Assembly (NCBI RefSeq): GCF_024679095.1 | Contig: NC_066516.1 | Location: 816,341-880,340, forward strand | Direction of reading: 5' to 3' | DNA from: Eriocheir sinensis | Taxonomy: Eukaryota; Arthropoda; Malacostraca; Decapoda; Varunidae | Length of the DNA stretch: 64,000 nt | Shown here: positions 53,242 through 64,000 of the stretch, piece after piece | Layout: every line of letters starts with the position of its first letter | Position numbering within the stretch: position 1 is the stretch's first letter | Program-made: the position numbers and the translations under genes | The notes under the pieces: generated by a model | Databases searched by the model: none | Seen by the model: only the letters and a program-made list of their open reading frames with translations | Told to the model about the DNA's origin: nothing

Positions 53242-53521
53242 GTGAGATGATACTGTATGCTGCAGACTTAATTTAGATGTAACAAAATGCCTTCTTTTGG
53301 TTAATCTTTAGAAGCCCCCAATATTTTGAACACAGTAAACAAATAGCATTATATGAAAATCTCATGTTTCATTTATTAAGTGTATAAGTAAAAAAAATAT
53401 GATAGGCTATTACATAGTTCTATATTTTAATAGTAATACAGTGTTGAAACTTATGGTTAAAGTAATGTAAAACTCTTTGCTATTAGTCAGCACTTGTAAA
53501 TAATATTGATGTACTTTGCAG

Positions 53522-53603
53522 GTTGACTTGCTTGGTCACAGCATTTACAATGTTATACATCCAGATGACCATGAAATATTTCAGCAGCAGCTAATACCCA
53601 GAG
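53522..53603 (+). CDS. Met: Met PAS-A exon, second part
   Basis: An 82-nt exon, acceptor GTACTTTGCAG and donor GTAAAT, entering at phase 0 and leaving at phase 1. It encodes VDLLGHSIYNVIHPDDHEIF then QQQLIPR, the PAS-A segment with the conserved HPDD motif. The preceding intron is only 280 bp. The next exon should begin by completing a G-- codon, but I found no convincing PAS continuation (for example an RSF-type strand) in the remaining 10.4 kb. Confidence 0.9.
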
Positions 53604-54399
53604 GTAAATAAAGCAATTTTGTTTCTTTTTCTTCATGTAGAGATTATTGAAATACATAGTGTAAATATCTTTTTCTAAATAGATGATAAGTTGCTCAATC
53701 CAGAAATTCACTAAAATATGATGTGTTGAAAAAAGTATGTATGGTACCATTCCATTTCAATCGTCATAAGAAGAGTTTAGCAGTTTTAACAACAACAACA
53801 AAAAAAAGTCCTATTCAGCTGTAATAACCTCAAACTTTTTTCTTACACTTGAGTGGTTTAAGGTAGATTATTGAACAAATGAACAACATTCATTGGCTAA
53901 CCAAATTTAGGTTGACACACATAAAATTAGGATAAATTTAATTGATACAGGCATATAATTACAGTCAGCAAGCAGCTAATGCTGGATAGACTTAAGTGGC
54001 CCATCTTGAAGATAGTTCAGTTGTGTATATACTTTCCAGTGGCAGGATCACACTGCTAATTGATGTGTCTCCAGATGGGGAACTGGGGAGGCCACATAGT
54101 ATTGGAGGTTCCATCCAAGGATGGCACAGACTATGGGACCCTCAATAGATATGTAGGGCTCCACCAAATGTTATAAATAAAGTGGAACCAAAAAGCAACT
54201 CACCAGGTGAGACCTGGCCACTCTGGTGCAGTACAGACCGCTCTTCCCAACAATGATATTTAACTCTACTGTACAACAACTCCCAATCCCCATCAGCAAT
54301 GGAGCAACTCTCCACAGTAGCAGCCAGACCTGTTCCAGAGTTGGGGATGCTAATAATCTCTGGGTAAAATCAATATGCATCTGAAATCTAACGTTATCA
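53604..54399. other. intron sequence, no gene seen
   Basis: AT-rich to 54000. 54050-54399 may be the 5' untranslated part of the LINE whose endonuclease begins at about 54400, but this is not proven. Confidence 0.45.
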
Positions 54400-54577
54400 A
54401 CTTACAAGGTTAGGAATATAGAAAGTGAAGATAACTTGCCTGAATTACTTGAAGAACTGAAAGGTTCTAAGTGGGATATCATAGGTCTCAGTGAGGGTAG
54501 GAGGACGGGTGAAGCATTCATAGTACATATTGAGTTTCAGACATATAATGTACTGTGAAAGTCTTCTTAGTTTTAGG
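54400..54577 (+). mobile_element. RTE-like LINE endonuclease, part 1
   Basis: The frame reads TYKVRNIESEDNLPELLEEL then KGSKWDIIGLSEGRRTGEAF, matching the N-terminal AP endonuclease of RTE-type elements (WDIIGLSE holds the catalytic Glu). It is interrupted by LINE copy H and resumes at about 58640. Confidence 0.7.
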
Positions 54578-54766
54578 TTTTTTTTTTCTTTTCAGCAGAG
54601 GAGTCAGTTCTGGGGCATAAAAAAAGGTAACAAATGTTAACAAAAAAAAGCCTGCTACGCACTGTTCCTAAAAAGAGTTAGAGGAATGGCCAAAAGATTG
54701 GTCAATTTCTGGAGGAGAGGTGTCCTGATACCCTCCTCTTGAAAGAGTTCAAGTCGTAGGCAGGAG

Positions 54767-55904
54767 CATAGCTGGGCACGATAACAGAAAACCTTATTCC
54801 CAATAACCGATAACTGATAATGAAAAACCTTAACGGCGATAACCGATATTCGTTAACTAGAGACACAAATATAGGCGATAACCGATACCCGATATAAATC
54901 CACAATTCCGATACTAGCTAGCTATAAGTCCGATAGGCGAAAACGATACTGATATTTCAGATAGAACAACATTGATGAATTCAAATTTTCATTATCTGTA
55001 TTTTAGGAAACTTACAAAACCTTAAAACCACACGTTGACACGTATACATATACTAGAAATGCCTGAACCGGTGTTGTGTTATTTGGCGTCCCCACCGTCA
55101 AAAATTGTTTACAAACACTGGTCTCTCGTGAACGGTGCATGCTCAGACCAGCAAGCGTAGACCTGTACAGTCTCACAAAGCTTTTAAACCGTAATTAAGA
55201 GTTGCTGGAAGGCTGAATCAGACATATAGTACCACTACCACCATCCTCGCTGTTTTTAGAACGACACTCTGTACGAGTTGTATTTATATATACAGAGTGT
55301 ACGTCGTTCTAGAAACAGCGAGGATGGTGGTACTGTATGTTTGATTCAGCTTTCCAGCAACTCTTAATGTGTTAAAAAAGTATTGTGAGACTGTACAGGT
55401 CTACACTTGATGGTCTGAGCATGCGCAGTTCACGAGAGACCAGTGTTTGTAAACAAAAGCGCCAGCTTTTGACGATGGGACACCAAATAACACAACACCG
55501 GGTGCCTTCAGTATCATGGCATGGTCACAAACGAATATGAAATATCAAATTTGAGGCAGTGAATAATCATTTTTGGGGCAAAGTTAAATGATTTTTCTCT
55601 ATGATATATTGATTTTTGAGTAGCATAAAAAAAAATAACCTTGTGTTTTAATTTTCATAATCTAAGTATGAAATCTCATCACCGAAGATATTTCATACCC
55701 CGAAGTTTTTTCATACAACACCGGGCCACGCATGCGCAGTAGGGAGACAACGTTTTTTTCTGAGAGGCGGAAAAAAAGTAGCGATTATCGCTAGTTTGGT
55801 TACAAAAGTAACGAAGATACCGATATATATTTAAATAAGTAGCGGATGGTCGATAATCCGATTTTGTTATCAGCGATAAAGTATCGCGATAACGCCCAGC
55901 TATG
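54767..55904. mobile_element. hAT-like non-autonomous element with 8-bp TSD
   Basis: The ends CATAGCTGGGC and its complement GCCCAGCTATG are flanked by an exact 8-bp duplication GGCAGGAG (54759-54766 and 55905-55912). CA-starting TIRs with 8-bp duplications are characteristic of hAT elements. Many CGATAACCGATA-type subrepeats fill both ends. No transposase. A foldback sits in the middle. Confidence 0.85.
55067..55504. mobile_element. 438-bp foldback nested in hAT-like element
   Basis: Arms of about 217 bp: ACCGGTGTTGTGTTATTTGG, TTGTTTACAAACACTGGTCT, AGAGTTGCTGGAAGGCTGAA and CATCCTCGCTGTTTTTAGAA recur inverted around a centre near 55285. It contains CATGCTCAGACCA, a motif shared with other foldbacks here. 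Confidence 0.85.
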
Positions 55905-58639
55905 GGCAGGAGGAAATACAGATGAAGGAAGATTGTTCCAGGGTTTACCAGCGTGAGGGATGAAAGAGTGAAGATGCTGGTTAACTCTTGCGTAAGGGAT
56001 TTGGACAGTAAAGGGATGAGCTTGAGTAGAAAGTCATGTGTGTCAAGGCTGCGGGAAGGGGGGAGGCATGCAGTTAGCAAGTTCAGAAGAGCAGTCAGCA
56101 TGAAAATATCGATAGAAGATGGAAAGAGAGGCAACACGTCGGCGAAATTTAAGAGGTAGAAGACTATCAGTAAGAGGAGGAGAGCTGATGAGACGAAGAG
56201 CCTTAGACTCCACTCTGTCCAAGAGAGCTGTGTGAGGGCGGACAAGGCCCCCGTAAATGGATAGCAACTGTGCGGGGGAGAAGAACTGGCGGAGACGGTA
56301 CAGAACGCCCAGCCTCGAGGAAGCTGATTTAGTAAGAGAAGAGATATGAAGTTTCCAGTTGAGATTTTGAGTTAAGGATAGACCGAGGATGTTTAGTGTT
56401 GAAGAAGGTGATAGCTGAGTGTTGTCAAAGAATAGGGGATAGTTGTTTGGAAGATTGTGTCGAGTGGATAGGTGGAGAAACTGTGTTTTTGAGGCATTGA
56501 AGGACACGAAGTTCTTCTTGCCCCAATCGGAAATAATAGTAAGGTCTGAGGCTAAGCGTTCTGCTGCCTCCAGCCTGGAATCATTTAATTCCTGTTGGGT
56601 GGGTCTCCTATTAAACGAAGTTGAGTAATGCAGAGTAGAGTCATTCGCGTAAGAACGAATAGGACAGTTCGTTTTGGAAAGAAGATCATCAATGAATAAC
56701 AGGAAGAGAGTGGGAGATAGGACAGAACCCTGCAGAACACCACTATTAATAGGTTTAGGGGAAGAACAGTGACTGTCTACCACAGCAGAAATAGAATGGT
56801 CAGAGAGGAAACTGGAGATAAAGGTACAGAGAGAAGGATAGAAACCGTAGGAGGGTAGTTTGGAAAGCAAAGATTTGTGCCAGACCCTATCAAAAGCTTT
56901 TGATATGTCCAGCGCAATAGCAAAGGTTTCACTGAAACGGCTAAGAGAGGATGACTAAGAATCAGTTAGGAAGGCAAGGAGATCACCAGTAGAACGCCCC
57001 TTGCGGAACCCATACTGGTGATCAGATAGAAGGTCAGAAGTGGAAAGGTGCTTTTGAATCTTCCGGTTAAGGATTGATTCAGAAGCTTTAGATAGACAAG
57101 AAAGCAAAGCTATAGGACGGTAGTTGGAGGGATTGGAGCGGTCACCCTTCTTAGGCACAGGCTGTATGAAGGCGTACTTCCAGCAGGAAGGAAAGGTAGA
57201 TGTTGACAGGCAGAGGCAAAAGAGTTTGACCAGGCAGGGTGACGGCACGGAGGCACAGTTTATAAGGACAATAGGAGGCACTCCATCAGGTCCATAAGCC
57301 TTCTGAGGATTGAGGCCAAAGAGGGCATAGAAAACATCATTCTTAAGAATCTTAATAACAGGCACAAAGGAGTCAGAGGGGGGATGAGTAGGAGGAATAT
57401 GCCCAGAATCGTCCAGAGTGGAGTTTTTAGAGAACGTTTGAGAGAAGAGTTCAGCCTTAGAAATAGATGAGACAGTGGTGTTGCCGTCAGGACTGAGGAG
57501 TGGAGGGAAAGATGAAAAAGTGAAGTTGGAGGAGATGTTTTTGGCTAGATGCCAGAAGTCACGGGAAGAGTTAGAAAAAGCAAGGTTTTTGGCATTTTCT
57601 ATCAATGAAGGAGTTTTTGGTAAGTCGGAGAATAAATTTGGCACGATTCCGGGCAGAAATGTAAAGATTGTGGTTAGCGGGAGTTCGAAGGCTCTGGTAC
57701 CTTTTGTGAGCTGCCTCTCTATCTTTGACAGCATGAGAACAAGCGTGATTAAATCAAGGCTTTTTAGCATGAGAAGTAGAGAAAGTACGTGGAATGTATG
57801 CCTCCATTCCAGAGACAATCACCTCTGTGATGCGCTCGGCACACACAGAGAGGTCTCTTATCCTGGGAGCAGTAATCATTCCACGTGAATTCAGAAAAGT
57901 ACATCCTCAGGTCGTCCCACTGAGCTGAAGCAAAATGCCAGAAGCATCTCCTCTTCGGTGGGTCCAGAGGGTGTACAGGAGTGATAGGACAGGATACAGA
58001 AATAAGGTTGTGATCAGAGGAGCCCAACGGAGAGAACAGTTTGACAGAGTAAGCAGAAGGATTAGAGGTAAGGAAGAGATCCAGTATGTTGGGCCTGTCT
58101 CCAAGACAGTCGGGAATACGTGTAGGGTGCTGAACCAACTGCTCTAGATCATTGAGGAGAGCAAAGTTGTAGGCTTGTTCACCAGGCTTGTCAGTGAAAG
58201 AGGATGAAAGTCAAAGCTGGTGGTGAACATTGAAATCTCCCAAGATGGAGATTTCAGTGAAGGGAGAGTGGGTCGAGATGTACTCAACTTTAGAGTTCAA
58301 GTAGTCAAAGAATTTTCCATAGTTAGTAGAGTTAGGTGAGAGATAAATAGCGCAGATGTATTTAGTAGTAGAATAACAATGAAGTCTTAGCCAGACGGTG
58401 GAAAATTCTGAAGAGTCAAGGTCGTGGGCACGAGGGCAAGTGATGTCGTTGCGCATGTTGGTGCAACATCCAGCTTTGGATTGAAATTTAGGATAGAGAT
58501 AGTAGGAGGGAACAGAGTAGAGATTGCTGTCAGTATCCTCAGAAACCTGTGTTTCGGTGAAGAAGAGAAGGTGAGGTTTAGAGGAGAGAGGGTGTTCCAC
58601 AGAATGAAAATTAGAACGAAGACTGCGAATGTTGCAGAA

Positions 58640-58925
58640 ATTGAGAAGAAGTTAGAAGGTCTTGCAGATTGAAAGGATCATTGAGTTGGTTTATTGGATA
58701 GCAAGGAATGTAGAATAATTCTTCAGTATCAACAAAAGAGTAGTAGGAATCATTGGCAAACTGAATAGAAAATAGAAACTTTTAAGACTCCAGACTTAAG
58801 TATGCATCAACATCAACTTATAATGACAATGAAGTAGAAAAGCTCTACAAGGATGTGGAAGTAGTATTGGAGAAGCATAAAACCCAGTTGTCAATAGTCA
58901 TGGGAGACTTAAATAAGGTTATATA
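58640..58925 (+). mobile_element. RTE-like LINE endonuclease, part 2
   Basis: Continues part 1: TYNDNEVEKLYKDVEVVLEK then HKTQLSIVMGDLNKV, the second half of an AP endonuclease (MGDLN in place of GDFN). It proves that copy H inserted into an older LINE fragment. 58926-59208 is AT-rich with nothing recognised. Confidence 0.7.
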
Positions 58926-59208
58926 GCTATGAATGTGTTGCATTTTAGGATAATAGTAATGAATTGTATGAATTACATATGTGGCAGAATTGCTTTCCAA
59001 TGTTGTCAGTGGTCAAGGACACCGTGACCATGTCACTTCCTGCCTGACCTTCACCCAGGGTTGGCATTAAAACCCTGCCCAGAAAAAAAAAATGCAAAAG
59101 AAAACTAAACGAAACAAAAAAAAACAGCTTAATTATTATTATTGTTTTTTTTATATTAACCATGGTTAAATTTTACATAAGTTATACATACACATACATT
59201 AAAATTTT

Positions 59209-59475
59209 GACCCCTTCAGTCCGGTGACGCCGACATCGGCGTCCGACGGGCATCTGACAGCATCACCGTATGGAAAGGTTAGTCCTCTTGTAAACCTCTT
59301 AATCCTCTTCCATTTCCTCTTAATCCTCTTCTAAACCTTTTAAGAGGAAATGGAAGAGGATTAAGAGGAATTTAGAGGAGGATTGAGAGTTTTAGAAGAG
59401 GATTAATCCTCTTCCATTTTCTCTTGACCCTTTCCATACTGTGATGCCAATGTCTGCATCACGGATGGAAAGGGT
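59209..59475. mobile_element. MITE with CCCTTTCC-type ends
   Basis: The left end CCCCTTCAGTCCGGTGACGC and right end (complement CCCTTTCCATCCGTGATGCA) are imperfect inverted repeats continuing into GCCGACATCGGCGTC/GCAGACATTGGCATC. The flanks resemble degraded TTAA. A strong hairpin is inside. Confidence 0.6.
59295..59368. repeat. perfect 29-bp stem, 16-nt loop
   Basis: 59295-59323 and 59340-59368 are exact reverse complements, built from CCTCTTAATCCTCTTCCATT-type units. A further partial copy follows at 59370-59420. Confidence 0.95.
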
Positions 59476-59488
59476 TTAAAACAATTAA

Positions 59489-59940
59489 CCCTCTTGCGCA
59501 CCGGGACGCCAATGGCATCTCCGCAAATATTTCATGGTGCTAATTGTCCGATTGGAGATTTGAAGGAACCATAAGAATCCTGATAAAATTCTGCTATCAT
59601 AAATACGTCTACTTTGAAAAGTTGACCCGCAAAGTTTTTAGTTATGGAGGTGGGAACATGGCCTAAGTAGAAAAATTGTTTATGCGCACTTTATTTCATG
59701 TACATAAACAGTCCTATGAATTACTATTATTACTTCTTTATTGATTCATGAAAAACTACAACAAATAAGGAAGCCATTGATATAATATGTATAATGATAA
59801 ATGCAGGTTTGGGGGAAGAAAGTAGCTGAGAATCAAAATTTTTTGGTGCGCAATAAAATCTGCCTCGATCGGCGAGAGACCCGATGTTTGAAATGAGCGC
59901 AGAAAAGGAAACTAATTGAAACTTATGGTGCCCGAGAGGG
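59489..59940. mobile_element. piggyBac-like MITE flanked by TTAA
   Basis: TTAA at 59485-59488 and 59941-59944 flank ends CCCTCTTGCGCACCGGG and GGTGCCCGAGAGGG. CCC-starting TIRs plus a TTAA duplication fit piggyBac-type non-autonomous elements (family knowledge). 452 bp, no coding region. Confidence 0.75.
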
Positions 59941-60261
59941 TTAAGATCTCCCTACAGTCTTTCTTCTTGGGCACATTTTCTTGTATTACAGTTGCTACTT
60001 TAATGTAAACAGTGTTGGGAATGACCCCCTCCCCCTTTTTTTTTTCTAACCCAACCTTTTGTATTAGGTTTTGGGTTGTTGTTTTTTGTTTTAATTTTCA
60101 GTCTTAATATTTAAAAGTAAATCAGTTGAAATAATCTATTAAAAAATAATTTAAAGCTATTTCCTGTACATAACGAATTAACACAGAGGAACTTGAAACA
60201 ACTGGTTGTGAATGAGTCTGTTCCTCATATAACACCTTAAACCTTTTCTTTCACTCTACAC

Positions 60262-60570
60262 TCAACCCTCGAATTCCACACGCCTCCATTGAGCAGTGAT
60301 TAGCATGCCTGACTACAGCTAAGCGGGCCCGGGTTTGAATCCCAGTCCGGGCAGTATGCGTTCACCTCGTCCTGCTGTTCATCCTCCTTTTCGGGTTTGT
60401 CAATAAATTGGTACCTAGGGAAACCTGGGGAAGGAAAATTATGGCAAAGCTAGACTTCTCAATAGTCCATGTCCTGAGATAACCTACCAGAGGCTCAAAG
60501 GGCCAATGGTACAGAGATGAGCACCACAGCCACATGTAACTATAGCACATGCACCTAACTTTACTTTTAT
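60262..60570 (+). mobile_element. tRNA-derived SINE family S4
   Basis: tRNA-like head with AGTGATTAGCATGCC (A box) and CCGGGTTTGAATCCCAG (B box), then a long body (GGTACCTAGGGAAACCTGGG, CCATGTCCTGAGATAACCTA, CACCACAGCCACATGTAACT). 60571-60869 holds nothing recognised. Confidence 0.75.
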
Positions 60571-60869
60571 CTTTACCTCAATTTCCAGTTTATCTGATTT
60601 CCCGGACAAAATCTGGGGTCCCACAATTGTCACACATATGCCAAGTCAAGGCCATGAATCAAAATAGAAGTCTGGGCCAATAACCTGGGGTCCAGCCATG
60701 TCTGGAGTTTCCTAACATATGTCTGACCCAGTCTGGGTGTTGAAGCAGAAGTCTGACTATACATAAGATTCTGTACCCTGGCCAGTGTCCACAACACCCT
60801 CTAGATAGTTGTGTGTGAAAAAGGCATTAAGTATAGAAATCAAGTACACAAATAATTTGCATTAGTATA

Positions 60870-61890
60870 CAGGTAGTCCTCAAGTTAAGACGGGATTTGG
60901 TTCCAACAGGCAGGTCGCAAGTCAAAATTTATGTTAAAAATAAAATGAAATATTATTATAAAAATTTCTCCACAGAAAGAGCGGTGTTCCCATGCCTCTT
61001 ACCCTTCCCTCAACCCTGCCTCTGTTCTCATGCGCTCACCTCACCCCAGCCCTGCACTCAGTTGACCCGCTAACCATTCAACATTGTACAAGGCAATGGA
61101 ACTACTAAGTTTTGCCAAGATAGCAGTGTTTGCCAAATGCCCCACTAAGTCATTGCGTAGGGGGTTGTGTAAGCGACGGAGGCAGTATTTGTAAACAAAG
61201 GACATGTAGTCGTATGAGTGACTAGTGTCACCTCTGCTTCATCCTCTTACCTTTTGTGAATATTTTGTTCAACAGTGATTTCTGTTTCCAGTATATGGTC
61301 ATTTTTAATTGCTGGTGGGGGAATATTGTGAAGGAACTATATTTATGGGACTCCAATTTGGTTGCACTCAGCTAATATCTGTCCAGTTTGGCTTTCCCCC
61401 CTAGGGGGAGTTGTGCAGACTAACAGGGGAACTGAACGCAGCTGAGAGTTGTAAACTGTGTAAGATAACTGTATAGACTCACTTCATCCTTGCTCGGCTC
61501 ACGTACTAGCCAACTGGCTTGTTTAACAGACTGTAGGCCTACAAACTGGTAGAGTAGCAACTAGTAACTGTAGTGTGAGTAGTACTTACAGCTTGAGTTC
61601 CATAGGTAACTGAGGAGGAAGCATGGGTGAGCTGGCTCAGCCCACCCACCCTTCCCCCCTCCTGCCATTCCCCAGCCTACCTAGGGTAAGGTTAGTTTGT
61701 GAGGACAGCGGCAGAGTAGGGGGGGGTAGGAGGTGCAGGAACGTGTGTAAACAAACAGCTGCTCTACCCACCGGGGAATATTTGAAATGTCAGCTCTATG
61801 CTTAAGCATGTACGTATTACTAATATCATTGGCTTGGTCATAAGTGCAAGCAGTTGTAAGTTACATACGTCATAACTCAACAATTACCTG
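60870..61890. mobile_element. TA-flanked MITE with CAGGTAGTCC ends
   Basis: The left end CAGGTAGTCCTCAAGTTAAG follows TA. A right-end sequence (TCATAACTCAACAATTACCTG, then TA) occurs at 61870-61892. A second, similar right end (GCAACTCAAAGACTACCTG, then TA) is at 62493-62513, so the element may run to 62511. The pattern fits Tc1/mariner/pogo-type MITEs. No transposase. Confidence 0.65.
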
Positions 61891-62513
61891 TAATATTTTT
61901 GGTCACCCATAGAGTTGATAAAAAGAAATTGGCAAATGCTGCATTGCCACTGCCGACAATACGTCTGTTTACATGTATTTGATATTTCCATTACCTTATA
62001 TCTATAGAAAGAAACATTCATTGATAAATAATTTGCAGCAAGTAGTATGGTATGCTTAAGCACTTGAAGTTGAAAAAGAAAATGACAGATACATAACTGC
62101 CATTGACAATGCATCCTTTGTTGACATGTAATGGAAGTCTTCAAATAACTCTAGTTAATCTTTTAAATGTGCTGAACAAAGTGTGGTAAAAGTCCGGGGC
62201 AGGTACTGAAAACTGGATATTGCTGGACCCAGTATGGTTTATGTCCAAGAATAGGTCGTGGCCTCCAGGCAGTAGTAATTCTTTTTTGTACTTTTGTTGT
62301 TCCCAGATACATGCTTCCCCCTATTAGTCTGGGAAATCAAGGGCCGAGTAAACTTTATAATTACTTAATTTAACTGATTTGCACTTAAATATTATGTAAA
62401 CAAATGCTGTTCTACTAACTCATTACTTGACCAAGTATTGCTAATATTATTGACCTTGTCATAAGTGCAAGCAGTTGTAAGTCGCATACATCGCAACTCA
62501 AAGACTACCTGTA

Positions 62514-64000
62514 CTCCACCCCCCCACCCCCCCACCCCGCCCCACAGCAACACTTTATCAGGACATTTGGCTAATGGCGCAACTTGTTTGCTCAGTTGCT
62601 AATCGTTGCACAATGTTTGGTGGCTGTTTGGTCAACCAAATGCAGAGCAGCTGTCACTGCTGTCAGTGAAGAGAAGTGCACTTGACTGAATACGTGTAAG
62701 AATGGCAAGAGCGTTGACCAATCACTGAGCAAGGAAGGTCAATGATATAGCACCAGTCAGCTGCCGTGTACAGGTAAGTTACGTTCTTGATGTTTTTTAG
62801 TGTCAAGCTCTTTGAAGAAAAAAAAAGAGAATAAAAAAAACAAAAAAAATCAAAAAAAAATAAAATCGTTTTCAAAAAAATTTTATTTAAAGTTTTCACG
62901 CATTTTTGCCAAAAAAATGCCTGAATTTTTAACCCTGTGCGTTATACACTTTTTTAAAATTTTTAATGATTTTTTTTCTTTTTTGTTTTATGTTTTTTTA
63001 TGGTCTTTTTATGGCTTACCCAATTAATATTATTTATAATCCTTCATAGTCCTTCATAGTCCTATAATATGTTACCATAATACCCATATAATATCTAATA
63101 ACTACTATAAAAGACTAAATCGGGTACCTATAATTAGTGTTTTGTCAATCATTTTGTTTCATATCGGTTTTTTTTCCGATATGATCTTTGATGTTGATCT
63201 TATGATAAGATTGCATGACAAGCTACATAAAAATCATATAGAAAAAAAAAAAATCAAAAAAAAAAAATAATTAATTATATTAATTTGTTCATTATGTGAA
63301 CATAATAAATTGATAATATTAGTGAAAACATCATCATGAAAGTCCTATCATGAGTTATTTCACCCAATCCCCCATTTGCATTGTTTACAAACCCATTTAA
63401 CACACACCACACCCACACCAACAAACAGCTGCAACAAACAAAAATGTCAACAAATATCCAAAAACCACTCATTCTCAACCTCTCTCTCTCTCTGAGAATG
63501 AAATGTGAGGGGAGAAATTAGTGGGAGATGAGGCCGGCAGTACCGATGGTAGTCTGTGTGCCGTACTGCACGTACCGTGTCAGTAAGTTACCGGTGTACC
63601 AGCACTGTACTGTATTGTTGTTTGTGGTACTGTATTGTTGTTCAAGTGGCAGGAAGAACTGAGCTGTGCTGTGTGTTCGTGTGACATCTGGTGGCCCAGC
63701 CTCCATAAAATATATAAAATAAAAAAAAAGCCTAATAATTAAACATTTATTTGGATTTTGGACCCCGCGTTATTTCAAAAACGCATAAACCAAACTCGCG
63801 TAAATCGAGAGCTACCTGTACAGCACAGCCTGGGTAATTCAAATCCATCAACACACCCAGGTTTTGTGTGTATTACCACATTTCAGGTGTGTGATAACAA
63901 TGAATTGCAATAGTGGAAGGCACAATAGCAGAGGGTTGGGTGTATTTGCTGCAAATCTGATTGAAAGTTTTATTTATCTATTTTATTTTTTATGTGTTCG
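62514..64000. other. AT-rich unassigned sequence with one MITE end
   Basis: No gene seen. 62815-63010 and 63160-63290 are A/T-homopolymer-rich. Near 63763-63820, AAACTCGCGTAAATCGAGAG then CTACCTGTA resembles a pogo-type right end. (CT)8 is at 63479-63494. Confidence 0.5.

Larger units (their letters stand above)
54578..58639 (-). mobile_element. Jockey-like LINE, copy H, with hAT-like insertion
   Basis: Minus-strand copy: endonuclease (58600-57950: [41 protein letters not shown]), RT (57818-56043: [68 protein letters not shown]) and C-terminal region. The catalytic box is YANDS instead of YADDS, and a TAG replaces a Trp codon near 56955 (LTDS-stop-SS). The poly(A) end is poly(T) near 54579-54589. 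The 3' part is split by a hAT-like element at 54767-55904. The 5' end is truncated inside the endonuclease start. Confidence 0.87.

Overview
The window looks like intron-rich nuclear DNA of an arthropod, most likely a decapod crustacean. The reasons are very dense (CT)n, (TA)n and (CA)n microsatellites, many degenerate non-LTR retrotransposons and tRNA-derived SINEs, foldback elements, and one conserved host gene with GT-AG introns. There are no bacterial-style operons, rRNA genes, functional tRNA genes or CRISPR arrays.

The one host gene I can support is the 5' half of a methoprene-tolerant (Met) gene on the + strand. Met is the bHLH-PAS receptor for juvenile hormone in insects and is thought to respond to methyl farnesoate in crustaceans. 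The exons are a candidate start exon (19905-19957), the bHLH exon (20277-20443), a 77-nt linker exon (33546-33622) and two PAS-A exons (53152-53241, 53522-53603). Splice phases agree across every junction (2, 1, 0, 0, then 1 leaving the last exon). The two large introns are 13.1 kb and 19.5 kb. PAS-B and the C-terminus are not seen before the window ends.

Layout. 1-18.98 kb: upstream repeats, comprising copies of one Jockey-like LINE (0.33-2.5, 10.0-10.7, 11.6-12.6, 14.3-17.4 kb), a CT/GA microsatellite field (2.8-5.9 kb), a 2.2-kb near-palindrome (7.65-9.83 kb), and RTE-like remnants. 18.98-19.85 kb: an element with 20-bp terminal inverted repeats that ends 54 bp before the candidate Met start codon. 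20.4-33.5 kb (intron): SINE pair, RTE-like LINE, minisatellite, a 1.5-kb TIR element splitting a CpG-rich block, a MULE transposase remnant and a TIR element carrying a damaged THAP domain. 33.6-53.1 kb (intron): foldbacks, at least four LINE families, four SINE families, and a four-level nest at 44.7-52.1 kb. 53.6-64 kb (next intron): a second nest (RTE-like endonuclease, Jockey-like LINE, hAT-like element, foldback) and several MITEs.

Apart from Met, every coding-like stretch belongs to a broken mobile element. Target-site duplications, interruption order and paired terminal repeats allow relative dating of several insertions. The most interesting themes are the TIR element abutting the Met start, the THAP-bearing TIR element, the large foldbacks inside Met introns, and the position of all long (TA)n tracts inside mobile elements. 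Coordinates of degenerate repeats are approximate because boundaries were read by eye against other copies in the window.
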